DNA from: Diplocarpon mali
Lineage: Eukaryota > Ascomycota > Leotiomycetes > Helotiales > Drepanopezizaceae
Assembly (NCBI GenBank): GCA_024741835.1
Contig: JAENRP010000012.1
Location: 186,001 to 250,000 of the forward strand
DNA length: 64,000 nucleotides
Direction of reading: 5' to 3'
The translations under genes and the position numbers were made by a program. The first letter of the stretch is position 1. The number at the start of each line of letters is the position of its first letter. This document shows, piece after piece, positions 35,316 through 47,879 of this stretch. Below the pieces are notes generated by a model, which was not told where the DNA came from, ran no database searches, and saw only the letters and a list, made by a program, of their open reading frames with translations.

Positions 35316-36404
35316 ATGGAACTCCGAGTTCCACCACGAGGGAAGCCTCTCCGTCCCCTCTGCTTAGCCTTTGATCAATTCTACCGCCGCACCATCTCAA
35401 CCTCTATTCCCCAGCTCTCCAACCTACCCTCAAACCGTTTACCAACTACAAACAACGCGAGATGGCTTACAGACATCAAAGCTAGAATAGGGAAATGTAT
35501 TATGTTTGGCATGTCTGCGGAGCAAACAAAACATGCAGGCTCTGTTCTGAAAGCTGTAGGTGAAGAATGGAGGCATCTGGTAGCTGGACGGGAAGGTTTC
35601 TTAGTAGGAAGGAAGAGGGCTGGGCTATTACGACAAAGTGTTGTGTGGGGAGAGATGGATCGCATGGTTGGTCTACTCGTTTCTATACCGAAGACTGGGG
35701 AATAAGCTTTTGAAAGCGAGTTGCGCTAATATGGGTCTATCAGGAGCATGTAAATAATGTGATGTATATCAGATATGCCGAATCGGCAAGAGTTAACTGG
35801 GCATACAATTATGCAGTGTATGTCGATCCGGTGCATCAGAAGGAGTGGATGGAGTCAGTAACGCCCAATGGTATCGGGATGATCCTTAAGTCCATGACAA
35901 CAGATTACAAATTCGTATGGTACTATAACTCTGGCCATTGTCTCTCAATTGACAATTTTTCGCAGCCTATGACTTGGCCAGACCATATATCGGTTTTCCA
36001 CAAGCTCTCTTACCTGCCCTCGGCATCCGAGTCCTCGTTCATTCTCGATGTCATGATTCTTTCAGAGCTGCATCAGAGACCTGCGGCAAGATGTGTGGAG
36101 GATATTGTGGTCTATGACTACAAAAAAGGGAACAAGACAATGATCAGACCATTCATGATGAAGGCTTTTGAGCAAACTTGGGCAGAGCAGCAGGTCAGTA
36201 AATTTTGGATCACGGATTCCCAATAGCATTTTGGTCACAGAGCACCTAGAGACCATGTTAGGCCGAAAATGTGTTAATATTCAATAGGCTGAAACATATA
36301 GGGTAGGAAAGAGGATCCAAGAATTGGAAAGTATAGTGCGAGACATCGAAAAGGGCACTTGGGATAGACAAGATGCCATGGAAGACATGGGGCACGCTCG
36401 GTAG
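35316..36404 (+). CDS. Hotdog-fold acyl-CoA thioesterase-like protein
   Basis: Exons 35316-35666, 35744-35914, 35966-36193 and 36288-36404 join to 288 residues, all in phase. The splice joins create VVWGEMDRMEHVNNVMYIRY, the 4-hydroxybenzoyl-CoA thioesterase type hotdog signature with its Asp and HVNN. YKFPMTWPDHISVFHKL follows across the second junction, then RPAARCVEDIVVYDY, and the last exon adds a charged helix ending EDMGHAR. The N-terminus has many Arg, Ser and Thr residues and few acids, suggesting mitochondrial import. Proteins of this kind hydrolyse or bind acyl-CoA; the fungal members have no firm substrate. Intron 2 (51 nt) lacks an in-frame stop and could be retained without breaking the frame. 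Confidence 0.85.
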
Positions 36405-39400
36405 CTAAGCCAGTGGCCGCGTGTACAAGACATGGAAGTTGGATTCCCCATACCTCCTTACGGTTACGGCATAACGGTCCGCAAAGGCTCTCAAAGCCGC
36501 CCTCGACGTTTTGATACGCCTTTAAACTCCTGCCGGTTCGAATTGGCTTGTTATCCACGGGTAAGCCTATCATTTTGGACGAAATTGTAAGTGATCTCGA
36601 TGAGGACATTAGTCTGTGATTTTGGGACAAGTTCCAGGACAACTATTTGGATTTACAGAGCTCTGGCAGACTCAGGGCATAACTCAACGTACCTGAGCTA
36701 CTAGTCATTTCTTGACTTCCAAAGCGGCTATGATCGTCTGAATCGCGCAGTGACCATTACAGATGATATACACGAGTTCCCTTGGCCCAACATCGCAGGT
36801 GGATGAGGTGGACTCGGTCTTGGTGGAGGTTGCCGATTGTCTGTTCTTTTCGCAAGCGCGCCACTGCCGAAAGCATACTCTGTGAAATTTATGTGCACAC
36901 TGCCTGAATAAAGATACGGAGCAGCTGTCGCAGCTACAGAAGGGATAGAGATTCGAGTGTGCACGTCTTGCTGAGTGCCGTAGGGGGAACGACGAGATTG
37001 AAGATTGTGCAGAAGGCACCTGAGGTGACTACCGGCACTTTGACAGGACCAAAATCTGTGTTAAGAAGATTTCAGAAGGCGGGAACCATCAGAGTTCGTG
37101 GAAACGCTCCTTTGGAACTCTGCCGTCTGCGGAACATTTGGAGGTTCACGAGTTGAGTGTTTGGGAGCCGATCACTTCGGCAAGCAGGCCAACAAGGGAG
37201 AGGCTGCGAAGAACCCATCGTGCAGATACAGATCGCCAAGTCATAAACGGCTCCGGAAAGAATCCGGGAGTGAGGAAAATAGCAATAAATATACGCCGCC
37301 AAAGTTCTGAGATAAACGGGACGCTTGTAAAAAAGTCTAGACTTACAACACTGCGCTTGTGCGAAACAAACTCCGATCAATTCTACGATCAAGAGTAAGT
37401 GACTACGCCCTACTATAGGTCCTGCCTAAGCCCAAATAGTTGCGCCTCGGAGAAGAAAATATAGGATAAGATCGTTAGATTAGCACGAAATACCACCCGA
37501 TTGCCCTAAGAAGTCAACGAGATCGTAGTAAAGGTCGAAGCTAATTAAACACAACCTCTAACTAACGAAAGAGTACACTTGACTTAGGGTTACTGCCCCC
37601 TCAGAAACGCGTCCTATCGACTTTTGATGTACTGAATTCCGAAAAGACAAAAGAAACAGGTTTCGAACTCGCTCGGTACGCTTCCTGAGCGCGCAAAACG
37701 AAGGCACTTCCCCTGGGTAGGCTCTAGGCTGAAAAACAAATCGATAGTTAGTAGCTCTAGACTGACTCGAAGAAATTGCAGAAGAGGGTATACCGAGGTC
37801 GCGGTGACTGCTGTCGGGAGTATAAGAAGGGTACAGACGCTCTTCACTACGTACGCTTTGATGTATTCCCCGTTAAATGCGCCTCGGAGCACGTCAAGAT
37901 ACCGACCTCGTCTTGCTCACTCGACCACAATTTCGCCACAATTACCACATCGAAGATCTCTATCAGAAAACCACTTCCTCTACATCGATCTCTACCATGA
38001 CGCCCAATCTTGGGACCCCTGTGCTCTTGTTTGAAGCCCGTGAAAGGAGAGTATCTCGCGTCGCGACGAAGACTCTGACAGCTGACCATTTCCACGGTTT
38101 CGGAGTGCCATATTTCGCTATTGCGCATGTTTTGAAGCACTACGTACAAATACGATCGAGATCTATCAGACGATCTTCATTCTATCCGACTCTCTCTTTG
38201 GTATGTTCGATTTTTTCAGGTTGAAGTCTCAATAATATACTATTACCGCAATAGCGGGGAAGCGTCTAGTCCAGCTGTCAGGATATCCGAGCTCCACGAC
38301 GTCCTTGAAAGTAAAGAAAGAACGATCCAATACGAGGGAAACCAAGATACTTCTCATAGGGACTGAAAACTTCAGTCTTAGGAAAATATTGAAGTGCGAA
38401 AGATTACCGGTCTCTTACTCGCAGTATTTAATATAATTGTATCCTTCTATTTTCGTTCTGATCTGATGGGCTGAATTGTGATGCAGTGATGTCAAGAATG
38501 TAGGGCCAAACTACACCATTTCCAGGGTCTGGAATATTTAGCTGGCTTAGATGGTATCAGGTTCTGTCCTCGCCATCTACGCAGCTGGAACCAAATACTG
38601 GAAAAGTTCAGAATTCGATCTTCATCCGGAATTTCACGAAACGGTCGTAGAATAATCCGGCTGCTTGGGCTTTATGTTAAGGTCATTGAACGTGCGTATT
38701 TCCTTGGAAGCATGTGGAATATTTTGTTAACTAAACTCAAGGCTGACTCACGCAAGGTATTTAGGAAAGCCTACAATCGAAGCTGGGGTCTGACTCGCTT
38801 AAAAAAGGGGTTACAAACAACAATCGATCGGAACTCTGGATTCTATCCAGATCTAGCAATCGTGTTTGACGGATTACAGATAACTTATGACTATGAAAAT
38901 ATATCGCAACATCAAAACACGACTGTCTGGCTGAAGGCGACGATACATTTTAAAATATGATAAGTCACGCATGAAAATAATCATGCCTATATGCTGCTGC
39001 TGGCAATGCTCCTCTCGCCGGATTACGTCCAGATGACCGTACAGACAGTTAAAAAATTCGTGAAGAGCATCTCCTAATCATTTATAGCTCAATTGTTTGA
39101 TACATTATTTTCACCATCTGACAACTCCTAGGCTCAAAAGGCCCAAATGAACCTATACTTCTTCACGACCCTTCTGGAGTTCCTCTTCCTCTTCAGACCA
39201 CATCAGGTTCCTTCCTAATTCTCAGGATATACATTCTTAAGGATTATGCTAGGTCAAAGGCCCATTTGTGTACAAAAGTAAGGTGATGAAATGAGCCGCG
39301 GCCGACTAGCAAGACGCTCGACATGATCAAATAAATCGCCGCCATCAGCGTGAAGGGATTGTGCTGGAATAGAGAACCTAAGGCGACTCTATTTGTCGAG

Positions 39401-40368
39401 GCACCTTCCGAGGACGTACTCGCCCGAGACCTGGAGGGAACAACTGTCGACTGAGGTACAGATTAGACTCTTGTCTAAGGAATCGGGAACCACGGGTACA
39501 ATGGGTACAATGGGTTGAGTAGTGAATCGCAAGGTGTTTTCCACGCTAGTTTTCTCCTTGTACCCAATCCGAATATAGCTTTTGACGCTCTTACTACATA
39601 GTTTAGAAATAATACAGCACCTTGAAAGGAAAAAAATTATGACTCTTTGCCTCCTCCCGACAATAATCTCCTTCCCGAACTAAGTCACCATCCTCGTATT
39701 CTCACGAATACGGACCCGGTATCATTTGCTCCGAGATAATTCAGCATGGGACAAGCCTTGATAATCCTTATTTTCACACCGCTTTATTGCCACGTCAAAT
39801 TTTGTCAAATCCAGAAACATGTGTTCAGCGTGGCGCCGCCACAAGTAAGGTGGCTGTTTTCAAGAAGCAAAATATTGCAAGGGCCGCGTTGCCTCTCGCG
39901 TGAAATTACAGAGCAAACTTTGCATTTTCAAATCTTGTTCCGAAAGTCCCTTTATGTTCTTTCGTGGCGACCTGCAAGTGGAGTCTCTGTACTACTTTAC
40001 TACGTGTGAGTACCTACGATCGAGCTGCGCTTTCACGCGATAGGATTCTCTGTCCTGGCTCAGGCAGCGAGCTGAACGGAGCTCTCAGTAGAAGAAACGC
40101 CTTGAGCCATAAATTTCTGACTCGTCATCGTACGAACCTCACGATATCGTGCACCATTTTGGCGATACAATACTCACCGAGCGCCGCGACGATGAATCGA
40201 GCCGCGCACTACCTTGTTTATAAAGCGTTGCTTCAGCCGCAAAAGCCACGGCTGGAACATACCAGTCTCCTGTAGAGAAGCACTTGCTCCAGTATAAGAA
40301 GGCATTGAATGTCGCGTGTCCCAGGCCGCCTAACGATTTCTTGCTGTCGCTCCGCAGCTCGTCTCAGA
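36405..40368. other. Gene-poor, decayed region upstream of the protease gene
   Basis: Four kilobases with no supported gene. On the minus strand at 36700-37060 short overlapping segments read VVTSGAFCTIFNLVVPPTAL and CDSCSVSLFRQCAHKFHRVC in different frames, which may be a broken small secreted protein. From about 37400 to 39700 the DNA is richer in TpA and has only short frames, compatible with an old, mutated repeat. The last 350 bases lead into the aspartic protease. Confidence 0.35.
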
Positions 40369-41785
40369 ATGCTATTAAGTCTGTTATACCTTGCTGGAAC
40401 GCTTTCCTGCTACACGGCAGCTTCAATCCCTCGTCCCAAGAATGTCACTGTCGGACTCGGTTACATCTCTTTGCCTGTAATTGCTGTAAACAACACAGGC
40501 GGATCCATTCACAAGAGGCAAAACGACGTTGATATATTCAATACGGATTTGGGAACTGTGTACCTTGTTCATCGTAAAGATCCTGTCTCCCCTGTAGTAT
40601 CTGTTACTCAGGATCCGAGGAAATTTCGAAGAGGTGTTGACAATTCCCAGTCGCTCTAGGCACACCTCCTCAGCCGGTTTATTTGCTTCTTGATACTGGC
40701 TCATCGGAGACATGGGTCGACCCAGATTGCACTAAAGTCAGCTCCGCGCATCAAAAGGCTGAATGTAACGGCTTTCCGAAATATGACCCCTATAGCTCGT
40801 CGACGGCATACGATGTTGGATATCGCTTCGATCTCGCATACGGCAAGGGAACGGCGTCTGGCGAATATTTGCTGGATACCTTCTATGTGTAAGCCACACT
40901 CAGTATCCGTCCCATTTGTCTCTAAGAACTTGTGGCAATGGCTAACTCAACTATGATCCAGTGGTGGTAAGCAGAATACTGGAAGGTGACTCTAAGCTAA
41001 GCATCAAGCGCAGGTGCCACAATCACAAATCTACAGTTCGGGGTGAGAACACTCCGTTGCCGTTTTGGTCGAAAAAAATATATAATTTTCAGTACTTGCG
41101 ACATACCATCATCCATCTTTCGTAGCCCTAGGATTTGCCATGGGGGGTTGCTGACAGAGTCCAGTGGGCCGACACGACCACGTCTGCGTTTGCAGGTATT
41201 ATAGCTACAGGATTCGGCTATGAAATCGCCGGGTATTATGGTCTAGTCGACGAGATGTATGTGCAAGGCATTATCAATTCTCGGGCTTTCAGTCTCGACC
41301 TTGGAAGCATCGACTCGCCCGCAGGCTCAATCCTCTTCGGTGGAATCGATACAAAGAAGTTCACGGGAAGCCTCGAGAAACGCCCGATAATTGCACCAAG
41401 CCGCAGCCCCGACGGAGAATTGCGGTTTGTATATGCTTCCTGCAACCCACTAGAAGGCGCTGACCTTCTCCTTGAGGTATTGGATATATATGACCTCTGT
41501 CGGCATCACAAAGCCAGGAGCTACCACTTCCAAACGGTACACCGTTGCTCCTCCAGCATATCAGCAGCCTGTGTTTCTAGACAGTGGCGGGACTTTGAGC
41601 GCGTTGCCATCCAACCTCGTCGCTGCCATGCTTTCCGATTTTACCGGTGTTGTTGATATAGGGAGCGGTCTATACCTAGTCGATTGCATTCAGACTACCC
41701 AGAGTGGTACTCTCGACTTTGGATTTGGCAATACGATTATCAAAGTTCCATACAACGAATGGATCTGGGAGCCAACACCCGGCGA
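40369..41785 (+). CDS. Secreted pepsin-like aspartic protease, 5' part (split by retrotransposon)
   Basis: Six exons are inferred: 40369-40573, 40660-40888, 40962-40966, 41014-41042, 41165-41424 and 41477-41785. The start MLLSLLYLAGTLSCYTAAS is a signal peptide. PPQPVYLLLDTGSSETWV holds the first catalytic Asp (DTGSS) and VFLDSGGTLSALPSNL the second (DSGG). The microexon of 5 nt restores VGGATITNLQFG; without it the frame fails. The first splice junction gives HRTPPQ where relatives have IGTPPQ. The gene continues at 57656, after a 15.87-kb intron that contains the retroelement. Both parts together give 534 residues in one frame. The family (pepsin A1, candidapepsin/yapsin-like) cleaves proteins at the cell surface or outside. 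Whether the gene is still expressed cannot be told. Confidence 0.75.
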
Positions 41786-41885
41786 GTAAGTCCAAGGGGA
41801 TCCCATGATGCCCACACCTCCTCGTAGCATCTCATAAATGATCGAAAAGGCCTATATGAGCAATGACTGACTCCACCTTACCTAC

Positions 41886-42130
41886 TGTGAAGACCTGAGA
41901 TGGATAGGTCTCGTGATATATATCATATGATCGGCGCAGGACGGTGGGAGGATAAAAGGGCCATCTTTTGTATATAGAGATAGCGCGTGTCGCTATAGTA
42001 CTGAATATACCCTATACTTGGGACTTGTTCCTAATATCTTATTTAAGAGAGCCCGCTTGTGGTGCTTCCTCCTCTTGTTTTTAGGTCTTCCCTTAGGCCT
42101 ATTCTTATGTTGTCTCCCTTTAGTTTTATA
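41886..42130 (+). repeat. 5' LTR, 245 nt
   Basis: Begins TGTGAAGACC and ends TTTTATA. A canonical LTR ends in CA; the TA here is what CA becomes by a C-to-T change. It contains GGATAAAAGGGCC, a possible TATA region. It differs from the 3' LTR at 14 sites, all transitions, with no length change. Confidence 0.93.
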
Positions 42131-42131
42131 T

Positions 42132-42149
42132 TGGTGACTTATGCAGGGA
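42132..42149 (+). other. Probable primer-binding site
   Basis: TGGTGACTTATGCAGGGA begins one base after the 5' LTR with TGG, as expected for pairing with the CCA end of a tRNA. The tRNA identity was not determined. Confidence 0.5.
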
Positions 42150-42802
42150 CTGATTTCTTGAGATTTCCGTCCCTATACGACCTTATCGATCTCTTGATTC
42201 GCAGATAAGAGACCGGCCTTTGAAATACGTCTTCGAAACACTTATAGCATTTTGATCAACTCTAAAACCCTTATCTTCAATCGCTTAGTTACTTGGAACT
42301 GTCGATTTTCGTTTAGCAACTATTAATAACCTTAGATTTTCCCTTTTCGGCTCTGCTTTGAAAACCCTTATTTTCTTCCTTAACTCTGAGATTTTCGGAA
42401 TTTTCGGCTCCCTGGTATGAAAAGTTTGGCGGACCCTATAATGGTAATCTCAAACAGCAGTGGTTTCGAGTACTCGAGTAATACCAAGCGCAAACTTCAA
42501 TCGGAAGTGCCTCTTTAGAATCCTTAGAAATCCGAATCTGATAATTCAGCTGCCTCGGCTCGATAAAACTTTAAAAATTGCCCTGGAATTGTCTCTGGAG
42601 ACCCCTTTATTCTAAAGACTAATAGGAATTAGCCTAGAGGCTAAGAAGAATCTTAGATATAAACCTTATCTTGGAAATTGGTCCTAGATTAGGTAAACCT
42701 TATCTTATTGCGATTAGTCGCGACGCTCCTATTGGCTGTTTGGTACCTACTTGGAATCTCTTGGCAAACTCGGATTAAACTTTTAGCAGAATCCGGAATT
42801 CT

Positions 42803-42825
42803 ACTCCTGGGCCCGGCCTACGAGT
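42803..42825. repeat. Palindrome copy 1
   Basis: ACTCCTGGGCC, C, GGCCTACGAGT. Lies near the start of the gag frame. It is the only copy before gag proper and is out of the gag phase. Confidence 0.85.
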
Positions 42826-43811
42826 GGGAGGATAAAAAGACGTCCTTGAACAACTCGGGACTACCACCTATTTGTTTAATGTCGATACTAGAAAACACTG
42901 AAAACAATAACAATTTTGAACTTTTCACTAACCTTTTATTTGAATCTTTTCAAACTCGTCCTAGTCACTTTGAGATTGACTCGGATTCTGAACGTTCTTT
43001 AAGCCCTTTTGAATTTTAAAGTACTCCTCTTAGTAACTAATCACGCGATATTAAAGCTTCCCATTTGCCCCCTATGGATTCTATTAATCTGGACGGTTAA
43101 TATAAAATGATAATGGCTGCATTTAAGGCCATTATTAGCCACTTTCCCCTCCTTAGTTCCCCTAGTGCTCCTTACTTTATAAGAGCTAATATTACTGATT
43201 TCCTTAAGCAATATAAGGAAACTTGTTATGATTTTAGTATTTTATAAGCGGATATGATTTCTCGGCTCCCTCGCTACTATGACTATATAAGCAAAGATAT
43301 TATCAAATCCCTCCTTAAATAGAAGACGTATAATTTATGGGAACTCCTTGTTAAGGCTCTTAAGTCTGAATTCCGAGAATTTGACAGATAATAGATTTGC
43401 GACACTCTGGCTTTTTTAAAGGAATTTGTTCTGGTCACTCGAACTCCTAAGGAACTTAAGAACTACTATCGGACTTTTACCTATGTGTCGAATACCTTGA
43501 TCAGCTAGAAAATACTTAGCGAAGTTGAAAGAGGTCGCCTTTTCTTGCTCGGATTACCTACTGGCCTCTGAAACAAGATCATTAAGCATTTTAGGATCGA
43601 TAAGTAAGACCTTATAACCTTTGCCTCATTTGAGGAATTCTCGGCCTTTGCTTTGAAATCAGATCTTAGTGAGAGAACTATTGATGCTATGGAGTAGGAA
43701 AAAGCCCCTACTCCCTCCTATACTAAAGACCTTAAGAGCCTGGTCCAAGAATACTCGAAAGCTCTGGAAGTTATAGAAGAGGCAAAGAAGAACCTAGTGG
43801 TTATACCTTTC

Positions 43812-43834
43812 ACTTGCGGGCCCGACCTAGGAGT
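43812..43834. repeat. Palindrome copy 2
   Basis: ACTTGCGGGCC, C, GACCTAGGAGT. Inside gag and in phase, read as TCGPDLGV. Confidence 0.85.
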
Positions 43835-45727
43835 GAGATCTAACCCTAGAATTGAGGAACTTGAGACCCAATTTGTAGAACTCTAAATCCAAAGCTTGGA
43901 AACTAGGATTAATAATCTCTTATAGGAAAAACAGCATGTTTTGCAATTTGGTAATAGGCAAAACTCGGCTACTATAAGCCAACCTAGTGGTTCCTGTTAC
44001 TAGACTCCTGCTTCTCGTCATTCGGAACAACTAGCTAATATAAGAGCGCAATAGCTGGCTGAAGAAGGAGGAATTGATCTCAACTAGCCCTTTGCTAATA
44101 TTAATACTATAGGGTACTAAGGAAACGGTAATAGAAGACGACTAACCTGTAACTTTTGCAATAACGAAGAGCCTAACTGCGCTCTATATGAGTATTGTAA
44201 CGATTGCCCTCTTTTCCTTCGTTTTATTAACACTGGGGTTATATATATTAATAAGTATAGGATGCTTTGCATTAGGGATCCTAGGCTAAAAGCTATCCCT
44301 ATCAAAAAGCACCAGAATCGCTTATAGTTATAGACTGTTTGAATAATGACATATAGTATGAAATAGGACGAGAATTTGGTTGAACGATAGTGTATTATAG
44401 ATATAAATGCTAAAATTCCAACTTATATATATATAGGTCTAACTAGCAATCTACCTAAGGGAGTTCTTAAGGACCTAGCTTCTGATTAAACAGCTACGGA
44501 AGTTAGAGGCATCTCCGTCTTAGGATGGGTTAATAATAATATTTTAGCTGATATTAATGCTGCTTCTATGTTTAGAAATCCTTGGAATACTTAGCATCCT
44601 TTTAGATCTACTACTCCCTTAATACTGATAAAACCAGCTAAAGTCTAGAAATCAACGCGTGCAACTTAGGAATCTTAATATGGAGTCCAAACGCTGAAAG
44701 ATACCTAATAGTCTGGAACTGCAGTGGATAAGGATGAAGCTGATATAGTAGACGAATTGATTAGAGATGTAATGGACGAAGATGGCTTTGAGCTTGAAGA
44801 TTAAGAAGTTGAAGTTATTGCGCGGACCCTTGACCTTAAGCGAAAGAGACAGATGTTAAAACGGGAAAAATTCGTTGATAAATACGCTAGTTCAACTGCA
44901 ATAGAGAAAGCCGTAGAGAATGTCATAGCCTAGCAAATTAACCTTACGTTTAAAGACTTGTTTGGTTTAACTGGACGCTTTGATAAAGTGCTAGGAAAGC
45001 ATATCCTAGTTGCCTTTAAAGATTTGAATAATAATAAGGAAATGGAAATTGTAATGCGAAAGAACTTTGAGAAGCACTTAGCCTTAATCAAATGTCTCTA
45101 GATTGCAGAAGACGAAGGAACCCAGAGGTACTACGACATTATGGCGATGGCTTTAATATCTTAGAATATTAACTGAAATTGTTCAGCAGTTGCGATGAAA
45201 AGCCCTATTGTTATTTGTTCTATAGAAGAATCAGTTAAAGCAAAGGCTTTGATCGATTGTGGTTCAGAAGTTAATGCAATGACTAGAAAAGTGGCGGAAA
45301 TGGCTCGATTGACAATCGTTAGCGATCGACTCCTTATTTATTCGACTGTCTCTAGATCGAAATACAATTTTGATGGATGGGTGAAAAACGTGAAGGTTAG
45401 AGTTGGAGGAATCGTTAATTACACTGACTTTCTAGTAATGGAGAATTCTTCGAACGACATTCTTTTAAGAATGCCCTTTATTTTAGAATCTTAGCTAACA
45501 TTTAACTATCCTAGAGATAGGCTTATAAAAGCTAGCCTTTAGAATACGGATCGATCCTTAGAAGGATAAATGGTTGTCGCAGGAGATGTAGCCGAATTTT
45601 AAAACGAGGTTTTAGGAAACGATTAGCTAGTATAAGGGCTAGGCTTAATGCTAGTAAAGGAAGGCACCTAGCGAGGAGTTATAGTGAAAGAAAGGTGAGT
45701 TTGTCGATTTTGAATAATGGTGATTTG

Positions 45728-45750
45728 ACTCGCGGTCCTAGACCGGGAGT
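45728..45750. repeat. Palindrome copy 3
   Basis: ACTCGCGGTCC, T, AGACCGGGAGT. At the gag-pol junction in the pol phase, read as LTRGPRPGV. It is 162 nt from copy 4. Confidence 0.85.
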
Positions 45751-45889
45751 TAAATCTGGAATTTTGAAAAATGGTGCAATCGGCGTTTTATTGGCTTAAT
45801 AATTAAGAAAAAAGAAAAATAAGGTGGAGAAGAGAGTTCGTTTTATAAATTTCGATAATTCACCAATCATTTTGAAAAACCTAAAAACC

Positions 45890-45912
45890 ACTTACGGGCC
45901 GGACCCGCGAGT
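45890..45912. repeat. Palindrome copy 4
   Basis: ACTTACGGGCC, G, GACCCGCGAGT. In the pol phase, read as TYGPDPRV. Confidence 0.85.
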
Positions 45913-47856
45913 GAAAAACAATAAAATTACTAATAACATTTCCATCTACGCACTTTAAATTAACGACTTAGAAAATCTTTTATTTATTTTTAAAAAGGAA
46001 AATTCGAACCGTTTTATAGGATTTGATAAAAAAGGAAAGAAGCAGAGAAGCATAGTACTAGCTAATATTTGAACTATATATAAAAGTAAGGCTAATAAAG
46101 TACGACCGGTGGATTAGGGAATCTCTGACGGCTTGAAGCCTAGAGGACTGGATGATTGGTTTGAATAAGATAAGAAGCTTCGACCTTCGAAGCCGGGTGG
46201 CAAATTTGATAAGTTCATTATAGGTAGATTTTCTGATAAACCCATTGGATATCGACTAATAAAAGAACGTTTCGATATGCTGAAAATTGGAGAAGACTTG
46301 ATAGAGCAAGAACGCGAACTACTCTATAAAACCTTGATAAATCGAGAGGACGCCTTGGCTTTTGACTAGACGGAACTTGGCTAGATTTAAGAAGAGGTTA
46401 CGCCTTATATTGAGATTAAGATAATACCCTACGAAGCCTGGCAAGAGAAAACATTCGGGGTCCTTAAAGCTCTTTAAGAAAAGGTAATCGAAATGTTGAA
46501 GGATAGGCTAAAGCAAGGTGTTCTCGAGTTCTGTAATAGCCCTTATAAGAACAAATGGTTCCTGGTTGCTAAGAAGGAGAAGGGAACTTATAGACTAATA
46601 ATAGCGGTAGTGGAGATGAACCGAGTAACTGTTAGAGACGCTAACGTTCCTCCGAATGTGGATGAGTTCTCGAATGAATTCGTAGGATTAACCTATAGCT
46701 CTCTTATTGACTTCTTCTCTAGATATAACTAATTTATTCTTGACGTTAAATCGAGAGATATGATAGCAATTCAAACCCCTCTCGGGCTACTTCGGATGAT
46801 AAGATTACCTTAAGGGGCTATAAATTCGATCGCTCAATTTGTCTAAGTAATCTATAAGATACTGGTAGATTGTATACCTAATATTGCGCTCCCTTATATG
46901 GACGATATAGGAGTAAAAGGATCAAGATTATTCTACAATTATAAAGAAGTTCTCCTTAGTATATGGCGATTTATAATAGAATATATTTAGAACCTGGACT
47001 AGGTGCTTATACGATTTGAAAGGGCAGGAGCAACGGTCGGTCCGAAGTTATAATACTGTCTTCCATCGATGGAAATTGTTAGTTTTATTACTGATTCCAA
47101 TGGCCGAAGTCCTTAAAGGGCTAAAGTACTTAAAATCGACGAATGGAAGAGGTGTGACGACGTGGCGGAAGCTCGCGCGTTTATTAGCGTTATAGTATAC
47201 TATTGCATTTGGATTAAGGATTTTGCTAAAAAGGCAGCACCTATTTACTCCTTGTTTCGGAAAGGGGCTGATTTTCAGTAGGAGGAACCTTAAATAGAGG
47301 CTATAAAACAACTGAAGCAAGCGTTGCTTAAGGCGCTATATCTGATTAAAATAGACTATAGAGCCGACGCTAGGCCAATTATACTAACAGTTGACGCAAG
47401 CTTAATCGGATGGGGTGCTATCCTTTAATAAGCTAATAGCTAGTAGAAAAGACATCTAGCTCGCTTTGAAAGTGGTCTTTAGAATCTAGCGGAGATAAAG
47501 TATAATACTATTAAATGGGAATGTAGAGGCGCCCTAAAGGCGATGAAAAAGATGAGAAGCGACCTCTATAGTACTCACTTCATCCTTGAAACCAATACTA
47601 AAGTGCTAGTAGAACAATTGAATAGAGCTGCAAGCGACCTACTAAGAGCTTTGCTAATGAAATGGATTGCTTAGATAAGACTGATAGACTTTAAAGTCAA
47701 ACACATTCTAGGAATGAAAAACACCGCCGCCGACGGCCTTTTAAGAAGAACTCGTCCCTACCCCTCTGATTTGATTGAAGAAGACGAAATAGATATTAAT
47801 GAGTGGGTAGAGAACGAAGTTGGTTGTCTGTCGATATATCGCCTCAAAGGGACTCG

Positions 47857-47879
47857 ACTCGCGAGCCCGGCCTGCGAGT
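47857..47879. repeat. Palindrome copy 5
   Basis: ACTCGCGAGCC, C, GGCCTGCGAGT. Between RNase H and integrase. The only internal copy in another phase, read as TRLASPACES. Confidence 0.9.

Larger units (their letters stand above)
42708..45660 (+). pseudogene. gag-protease frame with many in-frame stops
   Basis: One frame stays readable from about 42708 to 45660 apart from dozens of TAG/TAA codons. It has an Asn-rich N-terminus and a helical gag-like region. A cysteine cluster near 44150 (CNFCNNEEPNC, then YCNDC) resembles a zinc knuckle. A retropepsin-like domain lies at 45200-45490, with ALIDCGSEVNAM (DSG-type motif altered to DCG) and GGIVNYTDFLVMENSS. The motif ALID-GSE-N followed by FLV-NSS is one I recognise from fungal gypsy polyproteins. 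The true start is unclear; an ATG at 42880 (MSILENTENN) is an alternative. Confidence 0.75.

Noticed and set aside
36500..36560. tRNA gene suggested by GGTTCGAATTGG (B-box-like)
   Set aside because: No matching A box or cloverleaf at the proper distance.
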